The notes: a model not told the origin generated them from the letters alone. A stretch of 64,000 bases of DNA from Halorussus salinus (GCF_004765815.2 NZ_ML974127.1:722927-786926); one strand, 5' to 3'; positions 1-8,961 are shown, counted from the stretch's first letter. Numbers and translations: made by a program.

Positions 1-372
1 GAAGTAAGCGGGGACCGTGATGACCGCCTTCTCCACGTCGTCGCCGAGGTACTCCTCGGCGTCGCGCTTGATTTTCTGGAGAATCATCGCCGAAATCTGC
101 TCGGGCGTGTACTCCTCGCCGTCGATTTCGACGGTGTAGTCCTCCTCGCCCATGTGGCGCTTGATGGACTGAATCGTGCGCTCGGGGTTCTGAACCGCCT
201 GATTCTTGGCGGGTTTCCCGACGAGTCGTTCGCCGTCGTCGAAGGCGACGACCGAGGGCGTGGTTCGCTCGCCCTCGCTGTTGACGATGATCTCCGGGTC
301 GCCGCCCTCCATGACCGCGAACGCGCTGTTCGTGGTGCCGAGGTCGATGCCCAGAATCTTGTTGCTCGCCAT
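1..372 (-). CDS. dnaK: Chaperone DnaK (Hsp70), N-terminal part only
   Basis: The first 124 residues of Hsp70, an ATP-dependent cytosolic chaperone working with GrpE and DnaJ. The frame starts at an ATG complementary to 370-372 and stays open to the window edge, so the rest of the ATPase domain and the substrate-binding domain lie outside. The N-terminus [20 protein letters not shown] carries the Hsp70 phosphate-1 signature (DLGTTNS), and the VITVPAYF motif follows near residue 115. grpE lies directly upstream on the same strand, the usual haloarchaeal order. A 208 bp gap with its own TATA box suggests dnaK can be transcribed separately. Confidence 0.97.
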   Translation of the reverse strand, partial: MASNKILGIDLGTTNSAFAVMEGGDPEIIVNSEGERTTPSVVAFDDGERLVGKPAKNQAVQNPERTIQSIKRHMGEEDYTVEIDGEEYTPEQISAMILQKIKRDAEEYLGDDVEKAVITVPAYF

Positions 373-492
373 CTTGTTCGATACGTTGCGGGTTCTTCCG
401 TTTAAGCCTTGCTAGTCTGGCTGTACGGGGTCGTCGCTCTATCCCGTCCCCCTCTTGCGGTTTTTGAATCTCACTGTGCCCGTGAATGACAT

Positions 493-502
493 ACTTATAT
501 AT
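493..502 (-). promoter_or_regulatory. TATA box, probable dnaK promoter
   Basis: On the minus strand the gap between grpE and dnaK reads ATATATAAGT here, about 120 bases before the dnaK start. It is the best TATA match in the gap and would leave a leader of about 95 bases, long for a haloarchaeon. Heat-shock control is plausible for dnaK, but I see no defined regulator site. Confidence 0.55.
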
Positions 503-580
503 CGGACCGCAATTCTACTCGTCGGCGAACGCGGTATTCGAAGAACGAAGTGATTCGAAGACCGGCTCCGCGCGGGTCGA

Positions 581-1234
581 TTACTCGTCGTCGCTGACCG
601 TCACCTGCGCGGCCCGCAGGACCTTCTCGCCCATCTCGTAGCCCGGTTGGTACACGTCGGCGACGGTGCCCTCCGGCTGGTCGCTCTCGACCTGCATCAT
701 CACTTCGTGGCGCTGTGGGTCGGTCTCGGTGCCGGGTTCGGGCGCTATCTCTTCGACCTCCTCGTCTTCGAACACGCGGTCGAGTTCCTTCAGCGTCATC
801 TCGACGCCCTCCTTCAGGCTCTCGACGTTCTCGTGGTCGTCCTCGGCGGCGCGTTTCAGGTTGTCGCGCACGTCCAGCAGGTTCTCCACGAGGTCCTCGG
901 TCGCCCGGTCTTTCATCTGCTCTTGGCGCTTCTTCGCGCGCTTCTTGTAGTTCTGGAAGTCCGCGCGGTTGCGCTTGAGCTTGGATTCGAGGTCGTCGGC
1001 GCGCTCCTCGGCGTCCTTCCTCTCGGCTTCGAGTTGCGCGAGATGGCCTTCGAGGTCGGTGGCGAGTTCGGCGTCTCGGGCGGCGACCTCCTCGACGAGT
1101 TCGGTACTCTCCGGCCCGAGGAGGTCCGCCTCGGCCTGCTCGTCGGCCTCGGCCTCGTCGGCGTCGGCGCTCTCGGTGGCGTCGGTCTCGTCGGCCTGCT
1201 CGCGCACCTGCTCGGTGGTCTCCTCGTCGGTCAT
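581..1234 (-). CDS. grpE: Nucleotide exchange factor GrpE
   Basis: GrpE (217 residues) releases ADP from DnaK. About 60 acidic, low-complexity N-terminal residues (Asp/Glu/Ala/Thr) precede a long coiled coil (about 60-120, with YKKRAKKRQEQ) and the C-terminal beta domain ending VLRAAQVTVSDDE. The central segment with ENLLDVRDNLKRA is the conserved GrpE dimerisation region. The acidic extension is typical of haloarchaeal GrpE. The gene lies immediately upstream of dnaK on the same strand, which fits one chaperone locus. Confidence 0.95.
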   Translation of the reverse strand: MTDEETTEQVREQADETDATESADADEAEADEQAEADLLGPESTELVEEVAARDAELATDLEGHLAQLEAERKDAEERADDLESKLKRNRADFQNYKKRAKKRQEQMKDRATEDLVENLLDVRDNLKRAAEDDHENVESLKEGVEMTLKELDRVFEDEEVEEIAPEPGTETDPQRHEVMMQVESDQPEGTVADVYQPGYEMGEKVLRAAQVTVSDDE

Positions 1235-1314
1235 ACGGGATACAAACGGTTGGGCGCGTTTAAGGATTCAGAAACCGGGCCGGGGTACCGACTTCGCGGG
1301 ACGAGACGCGCATC

Positions 1315-1773
1315 TCAGGTCTCTATCACGCCCCTGCGCTCGAACGCCGCCCGGACCTCTTCGCTGATGTCCAACTCTTCCAGTTCCTCGGCCACGTCTA
1401 TCTCCGCGAACATCTCCTCGCCCTTCGGCGTCTTCTTCAGGTTGTTCACGTGGTAGAGGTACGAGAGTCGTAACAGCCAGATGGCCTGCTCCACGTCGTC
1501 GTCGTCCTCCACGTAGCGCGTCGTCCACCCCGATTCGGGGACGACGTGATGCTCCTCGGTCTCGCCCTCCTCGACGAGGGTCTCGCGCAGACGCTTGGTG
1601 AACGGCACGTCCACGATGCCCCACCGGTGGACGTGGCCGACTTCCCGCGGCCCGAGGGTGAACTCCCGGCCCTCGAACCGGTGTTCGTTGGTGTTGACGT
1701 GGGGCCACGCGGCGACCTCCTCGATGATTCGGTCCACGAGTCGCGCCGCCTGACGCTTGTCTCGGTCCCCCAT
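1315..1773 (-). CDS. DUF5519 / luciferase-family protein
   Basis: A 152-residue soluble protein, starting at the second ATG (MGDRDKRQAARLVDR) because the ten residues before it look like leader. It has the pattern I associate with the haloarchaeal luciferase-family (DUF5519) proteins: a segment with REFTLGPREVGHVH, a conserved VDVPFTKRLRE, then WLLRLSYLYH near residue 115. The function of the family is unknown. It follows XPB divergently (166 bases between starts) and lies upstream of grpE on the same strand with 80 bases between. Confidence 0.6.
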   Translation of the reverse strand: MGDRDKRQAARLVDRIIEEVAAWPHVNTNEHRFEGREFTLGPREVGHVHRWGIVDVPFTKRLRETLVEEGETEEHHVVPESGWTTRYVEDDDDVEQAIWLLRLSYLYHVNNLKKTPKGEEMFAEIDVAEELEELDISEEVRAAFERRGVIET

Positions 1774-1938
1774 AGTCTCGCTCGAAGTAACGCCGTCTGG
1801 CAACTTAATCTACCCGCCCATCTATCGTAGAACGTATGCGAACGGTCTCGCGGAGTGTCGCCGCGGTTCGATACCGGTTTCGACCGCCGACCGACGGCGC
1901 GTCGCTTATGTCGCGTCGGAACCGAGAGTCAGCCAATC

Positions 1939-3282
1939 GTGGCCGACGCGACGCTCACCTTCGAGGAGGGAACCATCCGAATCGAGGCCGACCCCGACCT
2001 CGACCTCCCCCACGCCGAGACCGACGCCCGGTCGAAGACTTCGAGAGCGCCGGGGTTCCGGTACGCCGCGCTCCGCGACGTGCTGGACCGGCGCGGCGTC
2101 GCCTACGACGATTCGGTCCTCGACGCCCCCGACCTGCCCGACGTGGCCTCGACCTACGAACTCCGGGCGTACCAGCGCGACGCGCTCGCGGCGTGGCAGG
2201 ACGCCGACCGACGCGGAGTCCTCGAACTCCCGACCGGGAGCGGGAAGACCGTCATCGGGCTGAAAGCAATCGAAGACCTCCAGACCGCGACGCTCGTCGT
2301 CGTGCCGACCATCGACCTGCTGGAGCAGTGGCGCAGCGAGTTAGAATCGGAGTTCGGCGTCCCGGTCGGCCAGTTGGGCGGCGGCGAGCAGACCGTCGAA
2401 CCGCTGACGGTCTCGACCTACGACTCGGCGTACCTCCGGGCCGACGAGTTGGGCGACCGGTTCGGCCTCGCAATCTTCGACGAGGTTCACCACCTCGGCG
2501 GCGAGGGGTACCGGGACATCGCGCGACTGCTGGCCGCGCCCGCCCGGATGGGCCTGACCGCGACGTTCGAGCGCCCGGACGGCGCACACGAGGTCGTCGC
2601 CGAGTTGGTCGGCGAGCGCGTCTACGCCATCGACCCCGACGAACTCGCGGGCGACCACCTCGCGCCCTACGACATCAAGCGCCTCGAAGTCGAGTTGACT
2701 CCCGAGGAGCGCCAGCGGTACGACGAGGCCAACGAGGTGTTCACGAACTATCTCGCAACCTCGAACATCCGGATGCAGAGCGGGAGCGACTATCAGGAGT
2801 TGGTCAAGCGGTCCGGGTCGGACCCCCGAGCGCGCGAGGCCCTGCTGGCCAAACAGCGCGCCCGCGAGGTGATGATGAACAGCGAGGGGAAAGTCCAAGC
2901 TCTCGAAGAAATCTTCGCTGACCACCGCGACGACCGCGTCATCGTCTTCACTGCGCACAACGACCTCGTGTACCGCCTCTCGGAGCGGTTTCTCCTGCCC
3001 GCCATCACCCACCAGACCGGCGCGGCCGAGCGCCGCGAGATTCTGAGCCGGTTCCGCGAGGGCGACTACTCGCGGGTCGTCACCTCGAACGTGTTAGACG
3101 AGGGCGTAGACGTGCCCGACGCGAACGTGGCCGTCCTCCTCTCGGGGAGCGGAAGCGAACGCGAGTTCACCCAGCGCCTCGGCCGCATCCTCCGACCGAA
3201 CGACGACGGCCGACCGGCACTCCTCTACGAGGTCGTCAGCGCCGAGACCGCCGAGGAGCGCGTCGCCGAACGGCGGAGATGA
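1939..3282 (+). CDS. XPB/Rad25-type DNA helicase
   Basis: A superfamily 2 DNA helicase of about 447 residues. I chose the GTG at 1939 because the residues upstream are basic and unlike the protein; the first domain then begins VADATLTFEEGTIRIEA. An N-terminal damage-recognition-like domain precedes Walker A LPTGSGKT, the DEVHHL box (motif II), LTATFERPDG (motif III), and motif VI QRLGRILRP near the C-terminus. Archaeal XPB unwinds DNA in repair with the nuclease Bax1, encoded just downstream at 3777. Between them lies a lipoprotein gene on the opposite strand, which breaks the usual direct pairing. Confidence 0.9.
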   Translation: MADATLTFEEGTIRIEADPDLDLPHAETDARSKTSRAPGFRYAALRDVLDRRGVAYDDSVLDAPDLPDVASTYELRAYQRDALAAWQDADRRGVLELPTGSGKTVIGLKAIEDLQTATLVVVPTIDLLEQWRSELESEFGVPVGQLGGGEQTVEPLTVSTYDSAYLRADELGDRFGLAIFDEVHHLGGEGYRDIARLLAAPARMGLTATFERPDGAHEVVAELVGERVYAIDPDELAGDHLAPYDIKRLEVELTPEERQRYDEANEVFTNYLATSNIRMQSGSDYQELVKRSGSDPRAREALLAKQRAREVMMNSEGKVQALEEIFADHRDDRVIVFTAHNDLVYRLSERFLLPAITHQTGAAERREILSRFREGDYSRVVTSNVLDEGVDVPDANVAVLLSGSGSEREFTQRLGRILRPNDDGRPALLYEVVSAETAEERVAERRR

Positions 3283-3285
3283 GTG

Positions 3286-3699
3286 TTACGAGTCGAAGGT
3301 CCGGATGTCCGAGTTGATGGAGCCTTCGCGGAGGAACTGGTCGTAGGTGAACACGAACTCGACGGTGACGGTCTCCGATTCGCCAGCGCCGAGCGTCACC
3401 TCGACCTTCTCGCGGGTCGCGTCCGTGGCGACGCTCCCGTCGTCTGCGGTCTCGTTGCCCGAGGCGGATTCGGCCGCGGTGACGGTCAGGTAGAGGGTCC
3501 CGGTCCCCTCCGCGTCGCCTCGATTCTCGACCGTGGCGTCCACGACCAGCGCGCCCTCCTCGCCCTCGCGGAACTCGGTGTTCGTCACCGTCAAGTCGGG
3601 ACTCGGTCCGTCGTCACCGCCCGCGCATCCCGCCAGCGAGGAGAGACCGCCGGTCGCACCGACGAGCGCGCAGTGCCGTAGCGTCTCGCGCCTTCGCAT
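3286..3699 (-). CDS. Predicted Tat lipoprotein with CARDB-like domain
   Basis: A 137-residue exported protein. The N-terminus MRRRETLRHC has the twin-arginine pattern, followed by a hydrophobic stretch and the lipobox LAGC, so Cys24 would be lipidated. Residues 35-130 form a beta-rich domain (DLTVTNTEFREGEEGALVV, then VEVTLGAGESETVTVEF) resembling haloarchaeal CARDB/FxLYD-like surface lipoproteins; this is inferred from pattern. It is convergent with XPB (stops four bases apart) and sits between the XPB and Bax1 genes. No specific function can be assigned. Confidence 0.75.
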   Translation of the reverse strand: MRRRETLRHCALVGATGGLSSLAGCAGGDDGPSPDLTVTNTEFREGEEGALVVDATVENRGDAEGTGTLYLTVTAAESASGNETADDGSVATDATREKVEVTLGAGESETVTVEFVFTYDQFLREGSINSDIRTFDS

Positions 3700-3776
3700 A
3701 GCCGGGAGTCCCAGTCCAACGGAATGAGTCTTCTGTTGTCCGACCGTTTTTGTACGCCCCGGCCCTCTCTCCCGGT

Positions 3777-5327
3777 ATGCTGACCAAGGACCTGCTTCGC
3801 GTCTCCAGAGCGGGCGGGGGCTACCATCCCCAATTCGCCGGGCGAGAACACCGGCCGCTGGCCGCGCGGGTCCTCGGCACGTTTCAGGGCCACGTCGGCG
3901 AGGAGCGGAGCGCCCTCGATTCCGCGCTCGCGGACCTCGAAGGCGAGGCCGACCACTTCAAGCTGGTCCGGGGGTTCGCCAAACTCCTCGACCGCGAGGC
4001 CGTCTTCGAGACCCGCGCCGCGGTGCCGCCCGAGCGCGCCCGCAGAGCCGCCTTCGAGGCCGCCGAGGAGGTCGGCGTCGTCTCCGAAGCCGAGCGCGGC
4101 GACGCCCTTCGGCGCGCTGGCGACCGCCTCGCGGCGTCTCCCGACCCCCAACAAATCGCCGACTCGCTGTACGCCGACTTGGACGAGCGGCAACTCCTCG
4201 CTAACTTCGACGCGCGTTGGGACCCCGACCAACTGCTTGCGCAGTACAACCTCTCGCTGGCCCAGACCGCGCTGTTCGACGCGACCGAGTTGCGAGTCCG
4301 CACGTCGGACCCGAAGGCGCTCGTCTCGGCGGTCAAGCGCCTGCGACTGATGTACGAGATTCGGAAGGGGGAGGGCGAGCGGGACCGCGACCGGGAGACG
4401 CCACTCTCGGACCGCGAGGTCGTCGTCACCGGTCCGGACGCCCTCTTCCGCTCGACGCGGCGCTACGGGACGAGGTTCGCGCGACTCCTCCGGACCGTCG
4501 CCAAGGCCGACTCGTGGACCCTCTCGGCGACCATCGACGACAAGGGCACCGAGCGCACGCTCTCGCTGTCGGACGCCGACCCGGTTCGCGTGCCGGGCGT
4601 CGAACCGGTCGCGGACGTGAGCTTCGACAGCGGCGTCGAGGCCGACTTCGCCGCGCGATTCGAGTCGCTGGACTCGGACTGGGACCTCACCAGAGAGCCG
4701 GAACCGCTCGAAACCGGCGCGCGGGTGATGATTCCGGACTTCGCGTTCGATTATCGACACGCCGACTTCCGGGTCTTCTTCGAGATTATGGGGTTCTGGA
4801 CGCCCGAGTACGTCGAGAAGAAGCTGAGTCAGCTCGAAACAGTCGAGGAGGTCGAGCTACTGGTCGCGGTGGACGAGAGTCTTGGCGTCGGCGAGGAGAT
4901 AGCCGCCCGCGACCACCGCGCGATACCCTACTCCGGGACGATTCGGCTCAAGGACGTGCGCGACGCGCTCCGGCGCTACGAAGACCAGTTGGTCGCCGAG
5001 AGCGTTGCCGACCTGCCCGACGAACTCGCCCCGGCGGCCGACGCGATTTCGCTCGAAGCCCTCGCCGACGAGCGCGGCGTCAGCGAGGAGGCAGTCGAGG
5101 AGAAGACGTTCCCGGACCACGAGCGCGTCGGGCGGACGCTCGTCCGGCCCGCACTCCTCGATTCGCTCGGCGCCGACATCGAGGCCGGGATGGCGTTCTC
5201 GGAGGCCGAGGAGTTGCTGGCCGAGCAGGGAATCGAGGACGCGAGCGCGCTCCTCTCCGAACTTGGCTTCGCCGTCGAGTGGGAGGGACTGAGCGGCGGG
5301 ACGCTCAGAGAAAAGGAAAGCGCATAG
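3777..5327 (+). CDS. bax1: Bax1-type nuclease (DUF790), XPB partner
   Basis: A 516-residue DUF790 protein. Archaeal members are known as Bax1 (binds archaeal XPB), a structure-specific nuclease acting with XPB. The ATG at 3777 gives MLTKDLLRVSRAGGGYHP, the expected family start; an upstream TTG at 3750 is less likely. Residues 1-110 are helical and the mid part binds XPB in studied members. A PD-(D/E)XK-like nuclease core lies at about 310-400: MIPDFAFDY supplies the Asp, and FEIMGFW with EYVEKKL supply Glu and Lys. The C-terminus is a variable helical tail. XPB is 0.5 kb upstream on the same strand. Confidence 0.88.
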   Translation: MLTKDLLRVSRAGGGYHPQFAGREHRPLAARVLGTFQGHVGEERSALDSALADLEGEADHFKLVRGFAKLLDREAVFETRAAVPPERARRAAFEAAEEVGVVSEAERGDALRRAGDRLAASPDPQQIADSLYADLDERQLLANFDARWDPDQLLAQYNLSLAQTALFDATELRVRTSDPKALVSAVKRLRLMYEIRKGEGERDRDRETPLSDREVVVTGPDALFRSTRRYGTRFARLLRTVAKADSWTLSATIDDKGTERTLSLSDADPVRVPGVEPVADVSFDSGVEADFAARFESLDSDWDLTREPEPLETGARVMIPDFAFDYRHADFRVFFEIMGFWTPEYVEKKLSQLETVEEVELLVAVDESLGVGEEIAARDHRAIPYSGTIRLKDVRDALRRYEDQLVAESVADLPDELAPAADAISLEALADERGVSEEAVEEKTFPDHERVGRTLVRPALLDSLGADIEAGMAFSEAEELLAEQGIEDASALLSELGFAVEWEGLSGGTLREKESA

Positions 5328-5368
5328 CGGACCAGTCGAATCGAGTGGCGGCGGCCGCGGAACCCGAT

Positions 5369-5908
5369 TCAGAGGTCGCGCTGACGACCCTTCGGCACCA
5401 GACTCTTGAGTTCGCCGTGGACGAACAGGCCGACGCCGAGGGGTTCGCGCTCGCCAGCGAGGTCGTGGGTGGCGACCAGATACCCCCAGTCGCCGTCCCA
5501 GTCTAGCTCTTGGTCCTCGCCGCGGACGAACCGCCGGGCCTCCTCGCGGGTGAGTTCGACCACGTTCTTGGTCGCCTCGCGGCCGAATCGCTGGACCGCG
5601 TTGGTCGTCGGCTTCCAGTGTTCTTGCCGGGTGCGGAGGAACTTCATCCCGAGGGCTTCGATGCGAATCGGCGACGAGACCTCGCCGTGGAGAATCCAAA
5701 TCTTGCCCTTGCCCTTCTCCCAGAAACTGTACTCCTCGAAGGTCTCGGGCCGGATGGCGAACCGCTGGTCCCACCAGTCCAGCACCTCCTCGCGGGTCGC
5801 ACGCCCCTCGACCTCGCGGTCGTCGGCCGTCGCGGGCAGGCGGTCGAACTGCTGGCCGTCGTTGGTCGGCGCGTCGCCGGTCGGTCCGCCGTTGGATTGC
5901 TCGGTCAT
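5369..5908 (-). CDS. PUA-like partner of the RNA m5C methyltransferase
   Basis: A 179-residue protein starting four bases inside the end of the upstream methyltransferase (ATGA overlap), so translation is probably coupled. After a 30-residue disordered lead, the body carries FAIRPETFEEYSFWEKGKGK, WILHGEV and LVPKGRQRDL, resembling the C-terminal RNA-binding domain found in RsmF/NSUN-type methyltransferases. In haloarchaea this domain often occurs as a separate gene next to the catalytic subunit. I infer that it delivers rRNA or tRNA to that enzyme; the exact target is unknown. Confidence 0.75.
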   Translation of the reverse strand: MTEQSNGGPTGDAPTNDGQQFDRLPATADDREVEGRATREEVLDWWDQRFAIRPETFEEYSFWEKGKGKIWILHGEVSSPIRIEALGMKFLRTRQEHWKPTTNAVQRFGREATKNVVELTREEARRFVRGEDQELDWDGDWGYLVATHDLAGEREPLGVGLFVHGELKSLVPKGRQRDL

Positions 5909-6813
5909 CCCGTCACCTCCAGTTTCGCGCAGAAGAACCCGCCGGTGTCGTTGTGGTGGGGGTAGAACCGCTTCGCCTTCCGGACGCTCTCGTCGTAGCT
6001 CTCGTCCTCGAACTCGGTGACGCCGGGCCGCGAGTCCAGCGGGAAGTCGAACTCCACGAGTCGGCAGTCCTCCGCGTCGAGCGCGTAGTCGAGGACCGCC
6101 TCGTTCTCCTCGGGCGCGAACGTGCAGGTCGAGTAGACGACGGTGCCGCCCTCCTTGGTCGCCTGAATCGCGCGAGTGAGGATGCCCTTCTGGACTCCGG
6201 CGACGCTCCGGACGTGGTTTAGCGACCAGTCGTCCAGCGTGGTCGGGTTCTTCCGGATGGTTCCCTCACACGAGCAGGGCACGTCCACGAGCGCCTTGTC
6301 GAACGAATCGAAGTCGAACGGTTTGAGCGAGAAGTTCCGCGAGTCGGTGTTCGTGACTGCGGTGTTGGTCACGCCCAGACGCTCGGTGTTGAACCGCAAC
6401 GCCGAGAGTCGCCCGAGGTTGTTGTCGTTGGCGACGACCAGTCCCTCGTCGTCCATCAACGCGGCGAGTTGGGTCGTCTTACTCCCCGGCGCGGCGCAGG
6501 CATCCCAGACGCGCTCGCCGGGTTCCGGCGCGAGAACTTCCGCGGGAATCGCCGAGACCTCCTCTTGGCCGTGAATCCAGCCGTGGTACGACGCCCACGT
6601 GCTTCCGGGGTTGTCGGTGTCCAACTCCAGCACGGCGTCGGACCACTCGCGGCCGGTCCAGCCGACGCCCTCGTCGTCCAACGCCGCCCTCGCTCGCTCC
6701 GGCGTGGCCTTGATGGTGTTGACCCTGACCACCGAGGGGAGCGGGCGCTGGCACGCGTCGAGGAAAGCGTCGAACTCCTCGACCAACGGTTCGTAACGCT
6801 CCAGTTTCTCCAT
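5905..6813 (-). CDS. RNA (cytosine-5-)-methyltransferase, NOL1/NOP2/Sun family
   Basis: A 302-residue SAM-dependent enzyme methylating C5 of cytosine in rRNA or tRNA. The start MEKLERYEPLVEEF at 6813 fits the family; about 50 residues of upstream extension look non-coding. Visible motifs are the N-terminal VVRVNTIKAT, the SAM loop DACAAPGSKTTQLA, motif IV with the DVPCSCEGT cysteine, and motif VI YSTCTFAPEENE with the second catalytic cysteine. Both catalytic cysteines are therefore present. It overlaps the PUA-like gene by four bases. Confidence 0.93.
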   Translation of the reverse strand: MEKLERYEPLVEEFDAFLDACQRPLPSVVRVNTIKATPERARAALDDEGVGWTGREWSDAVLELDTDNPGSTWASYHGWIHGQEEVSAIPAEVLAPEPGERVWDACAAPGSKTTQLAALMDDEGLVVANDNNLGRLSALRFNTERLGVTNTAVTNTDSRNFSLKPFDFDSFDKALVDVPCSCEGTIRKNPTTLDDWSLNHVRSVAGVQKGILTRAIQATKEGGTVVYSTCTFAPEENEAVLDYALDAEDCRLVEFDFPLDSRPGVTEFEDESYDESVRKAKRFYPHHNDTGGFFCAKLEVTG

Positions 6814-6913
6814 TGCCAGCCGATTGGCGCGAACGGCGTTTGTGGGTTTCGGAAAGAACTGTGGGACTCGCGCGGCCGTAGCCGTTACCCGTCTTTCCCT
6901 CGTCATCCGTCGT

Positions 6914-7192
6914 ATGGCAAACGCGAACGCGCCCGACGATGTGGACTGGGACGACGCCGCGCGCATGGAACTCGAACCCGACGCAATACACGAGAGCGAC
7001 AGCGGGTACTACTTCGACTGCCCGGAGTGTGGCTCCCCGGCGACCGTCGAGAACATCATCGAGGAGGGCCGGTGCAACGGCTATCTGAACGAGCAGGTCG
7101 AGGGCATCGACTTCGACGTGGAGAACATCTCCTGTTCGGCCCGCCTCCAACTCGAACTGGCCTACACCTCGGACCCCGAGTCCGAGGCGTAG
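6914..7192 (+). CDS. Small haloarchaeal zinc-binding protein
   Basis: A 92-residue acidic protein. The start MANANAPDD at 6914 is preferred over in-frame sequence upstream. A CPEC pair (about residue 36) and two later cysteines (GRCNGY and ISCSAR) could form one zinc site with wide spacing. It resembles a conserved haloarchaeal small-protein family that I believe is catalogued as a DUF (DUF5795-like), but I cannot confirm the number. It is divergent from the methyltransferase, with 100 bases between starts. Function unknown. Confidence 0.75.
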   Translation: MANANAPDDVDWDDAARMELEPDAIHESDSGYYFDCPECGSPATVENIIEEGRCNGYLNEQVEGIDFDVENISCSARLQLELAYTSDPESEA

Positions 7193-7285
7193 CACGGACT
7201 GCTCGATTTCCGAGAGATAGCCCGCTAGACACGACGACGCGGGAGATTAGCAACTATTTTGAATGCGAATCGTCTCGGGTTGGCC

Positions 7286-7669
7286 ATGAACTCTCCGGGT
7301 GACCGACGCGGGATGGCGCGACAGGTGGCTCGCGGGGTCGGACTCCTCGCCGTCGTCGTAGGAATGCTGACCGTCGGGACGCTCGGTCCCGAGGCGTTCA
7401 CGCTCGAAGCCGTCGCCGCCGCGGCGGAAAAGCTCGTGGACGCGAGTCGGTCGGCGTCGCCAGCGCCCTTCGTCGCGGCCGGACTGTTCGTCGTCGGGGT
7501 CCTCGTCGCGGTCCGCGTCGAGTACGGTCCCTTCGGAACCATCGAGGCCGCACAGCGACGGTCAGCAACCTGTCGTATCTGCGAGCATCGCATCGGTGGG
7601 TCACGGACCAAATGCCCGTACTGTAACACAGCAGACCCCGTCGAGTCCGACGCCACCGAATCGCAATAA
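7286..7669 (+). CDS. Two-helix membrane protein with C-terminal zinc ribbon
   Basis: A 127-residue protein with two membrane segments (about residues 16-36 and 61-80) and a cytoplasmic-looking tail holding CRIC and CPYC, a classical four-cysteine zinc ribbon. The upstream reading frame contains extra starts; I chose 7286 (MNSPGDRRG), although MARQVARG nine residues later is equally possible. Haloarchaea encode many such membrane-anchored zinc-ribbon proteins of unknown function. It stands alone between two unrelated genes. Confidence 0.72.
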   Translation: MNSPGDRRGMARQVARGVGLLAVVVGMLTVGTLGPEAFTLEAVAAAAEKLVDASRSASPAPFVAAGLFVVGVLVAVRVEYGPFGTIEAAQRRSATCRICEHRIGGSRTKCPYCNTADPVESDATESQ

Positions 7670-7766
7670 GCAACGGCGATTTCCGCGATACAGTAACGCG
7701 AATCGAACAGTGGCGGAAGCTACACTTGCCCGGACCTTTATGCGGTCACTGCCACATTGCCTTCAC

Positions 7767-8513
7767 ATGGCATCCGTCACTGTCGTCGCCGAGGACGTGT
7801 CGCTCGACGAACCGACGCTGGTCGAGGGGCTACCGGGCGTCGGACTGGTCGGCAAGATAGCGACCGACCACCTCGTGGAGACGTTCGACATGACCTACTA
7901 CGCCAGCATCGACTGCGACGGTCTCCCCCAAATCTCGGTCTACGAGGAGTCCGGCCGCGACCTCCGGCCGCCGGTCCGGCTCTACGCCGACGAGGAGCGG
8001 GACCTCGTGGCCCTCCAGAGCGACGTGCCGGTGTCGGCCTCGGCCTCCTCGGACTTCGCCTCGTGCATCAGCGACTGGCTCGAAGACCACGACGCGACGG
8101 CCATCTACATGAGTGGACTCCCGAACCAGAAGGAGGCCGACGAGATTCCGTCGCTCTACGGCGTCGCGAGCGGCGACGCGGGCGACCGACTGGACGAGCA
8201 GGACATCGACCTGCCGACCGAGCGCGGCGCGGTCAGCGGTCCCACGGGCGCGCTCCTCCACGAGGCGGGGGCGCGCGACCTCGACGCGCTCGGTCTCATC
8301 GTGGAGAGCGACCCCCAGTTCCCCGACCCGGAGGCCGCCCGCATCCTCGTCGAACACGGTATCGCACCGCTGACGGGCATCGACGTGGGCACCGACGACC
8401 TCGTGGACCGCGCCGAGGAGATAAGCGAGCAGAAAGAGCAACTCGCCCAGCGCATGCAGGAGGCCGAGACCGACGAGAGTTCCCAAGCCCAGCCGCTCAG
8501 GATGTTCCAATGA
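7767..8513 (+). CDS. PAC2 family protein (proteasome assembly chaperone-like)
   Basis: A 248-residue protein of the PAC2/ATP-grasp-associated family. The start MASVTVVAEDVSLDEPTLVE at 7767 is where similarity begins. Hallmarks are EGLPGVGLVGKIATDHLV, a central YMSGLPNQ and GVASGDAG loop, and SGPTGALLHEAGARDLDALG, consistent with the PAC2 Rossmann-like fold. The last 35 residues are a polar coiled coil. Family members are proposed proteasome assembly chaperones in archaea, but this is poorly tested. A dispersed repeat element begins at its stop codon. Confidence 0.85.
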   Translation: MASVTVVAEDVSLDEPTLVEGLPGVGLVGKIATDHLVETFDMTYYASIDCDGLPQISVYEESGRDLRPPVRLYADEERDLVALQSDVPVSASASSDFASCISDWLEDHDATAIYMSGLPNQKEADEIPSLYGVASGDAGDRLDEQDIDLPTERGAVSGPTGALLHEAGARDLDALGLIVESDPQFPDPEAARILVEHGIAPLTGIDVGTDDLVDRAEEISEQKEQLAQRMQEAETDESSQAQPLRMFQ

Positions 8514-8660
8514 AACTTTTACTGCGCTCGTAGATTCGCCTCCGGCGAATCTCCTCGCTGGTAAAACTTTCATGAAAAACACGGCGTCACCCTCTCAGTC
8601 TCCCCTCGCTTCGCTCGGTGAGGCTTCGAGGGATTCCTTGGTCCGCTCGCTTCGCTCGCG
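8502..8660 (+). repeat. Dispersed stem-loop element, copy A
   Basis: Starting at the PAC2 stop codon, TGAAACTTTTAC (8511-8522) can pair with GTAAAACTTTCA (8561-8572) with one mismatch. An inner hairpin GATTCGCC/GGCGAATC lies between the arms. The element continues with AAAAACACGGCG, then a second imperfect inverted repeat and the motif TTGGTCCGCTCGCTTCGCTC. The same architecture recurs three more times in this window (34.6, 46.9 and 9.0 kb). It could act as a transcription terminator or RNA-stability element; no coding potential is seen. Confidence 0.6.
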
Positions 8661-8741
8661 GTCGGACTGCTGGTGTCAAACCGCACCGCAGGGTACGGTC
8701 TCCTTCCAGTCGCTCGCTGTAACGTGCGAAAAGCGGACTCG

Positions 8742-8894
8742 CTACTCCGGATTGGCCTGTTCTCGTAGCTCCTCGACGTGAGCCTCGATTCGGCTGAGGG
8801 CGGCGTCGGCGTCCATGTAGCCCTTGTCGTACTCGTCGTACACCGTGTCTGCTTCGCTCAGGAACTCGGAAACTGCGTCTTCGAGGTCGCTCAT
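8742..8894 (-). CDS. Small acidic helical protein (50 residues)
   Basis: A 50-codon ORF from the ATG complementary to 8892-8894 to a TAG at 8742. The product starts MSDLEDAVSEFLSEADTVYD and ends REQANPE. It is acidic, predicted to be two amphipathic helices, and uses normal haloarchaeal codons, all of which support a real gene. It stands between two repeat elements. It lacks recognisable catalytic or metal-binding residues. The function is unknown; it may be a small partner protein. Confidence 0.7.
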   Translation of the reverse strand: MSDLEDAVSEFLSEADTVYDEYDKGYMDADAALSRIEAHVEELREQANPE

Positions 8895-8961
8895 ACCACG
8901 TCGAACGCGGGGCATCGAGAAAGGTGTGATGAAATCGTGCGAGTTCGACGGTCGATGTACC

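Noticed and set aside
647-1456. Long open frame (269 codons) opposite grpE
   Set aside because: It is a shadow of high-GC coding on the other strand: a hydrophobic Val/Leu repetitive product and no motifs.
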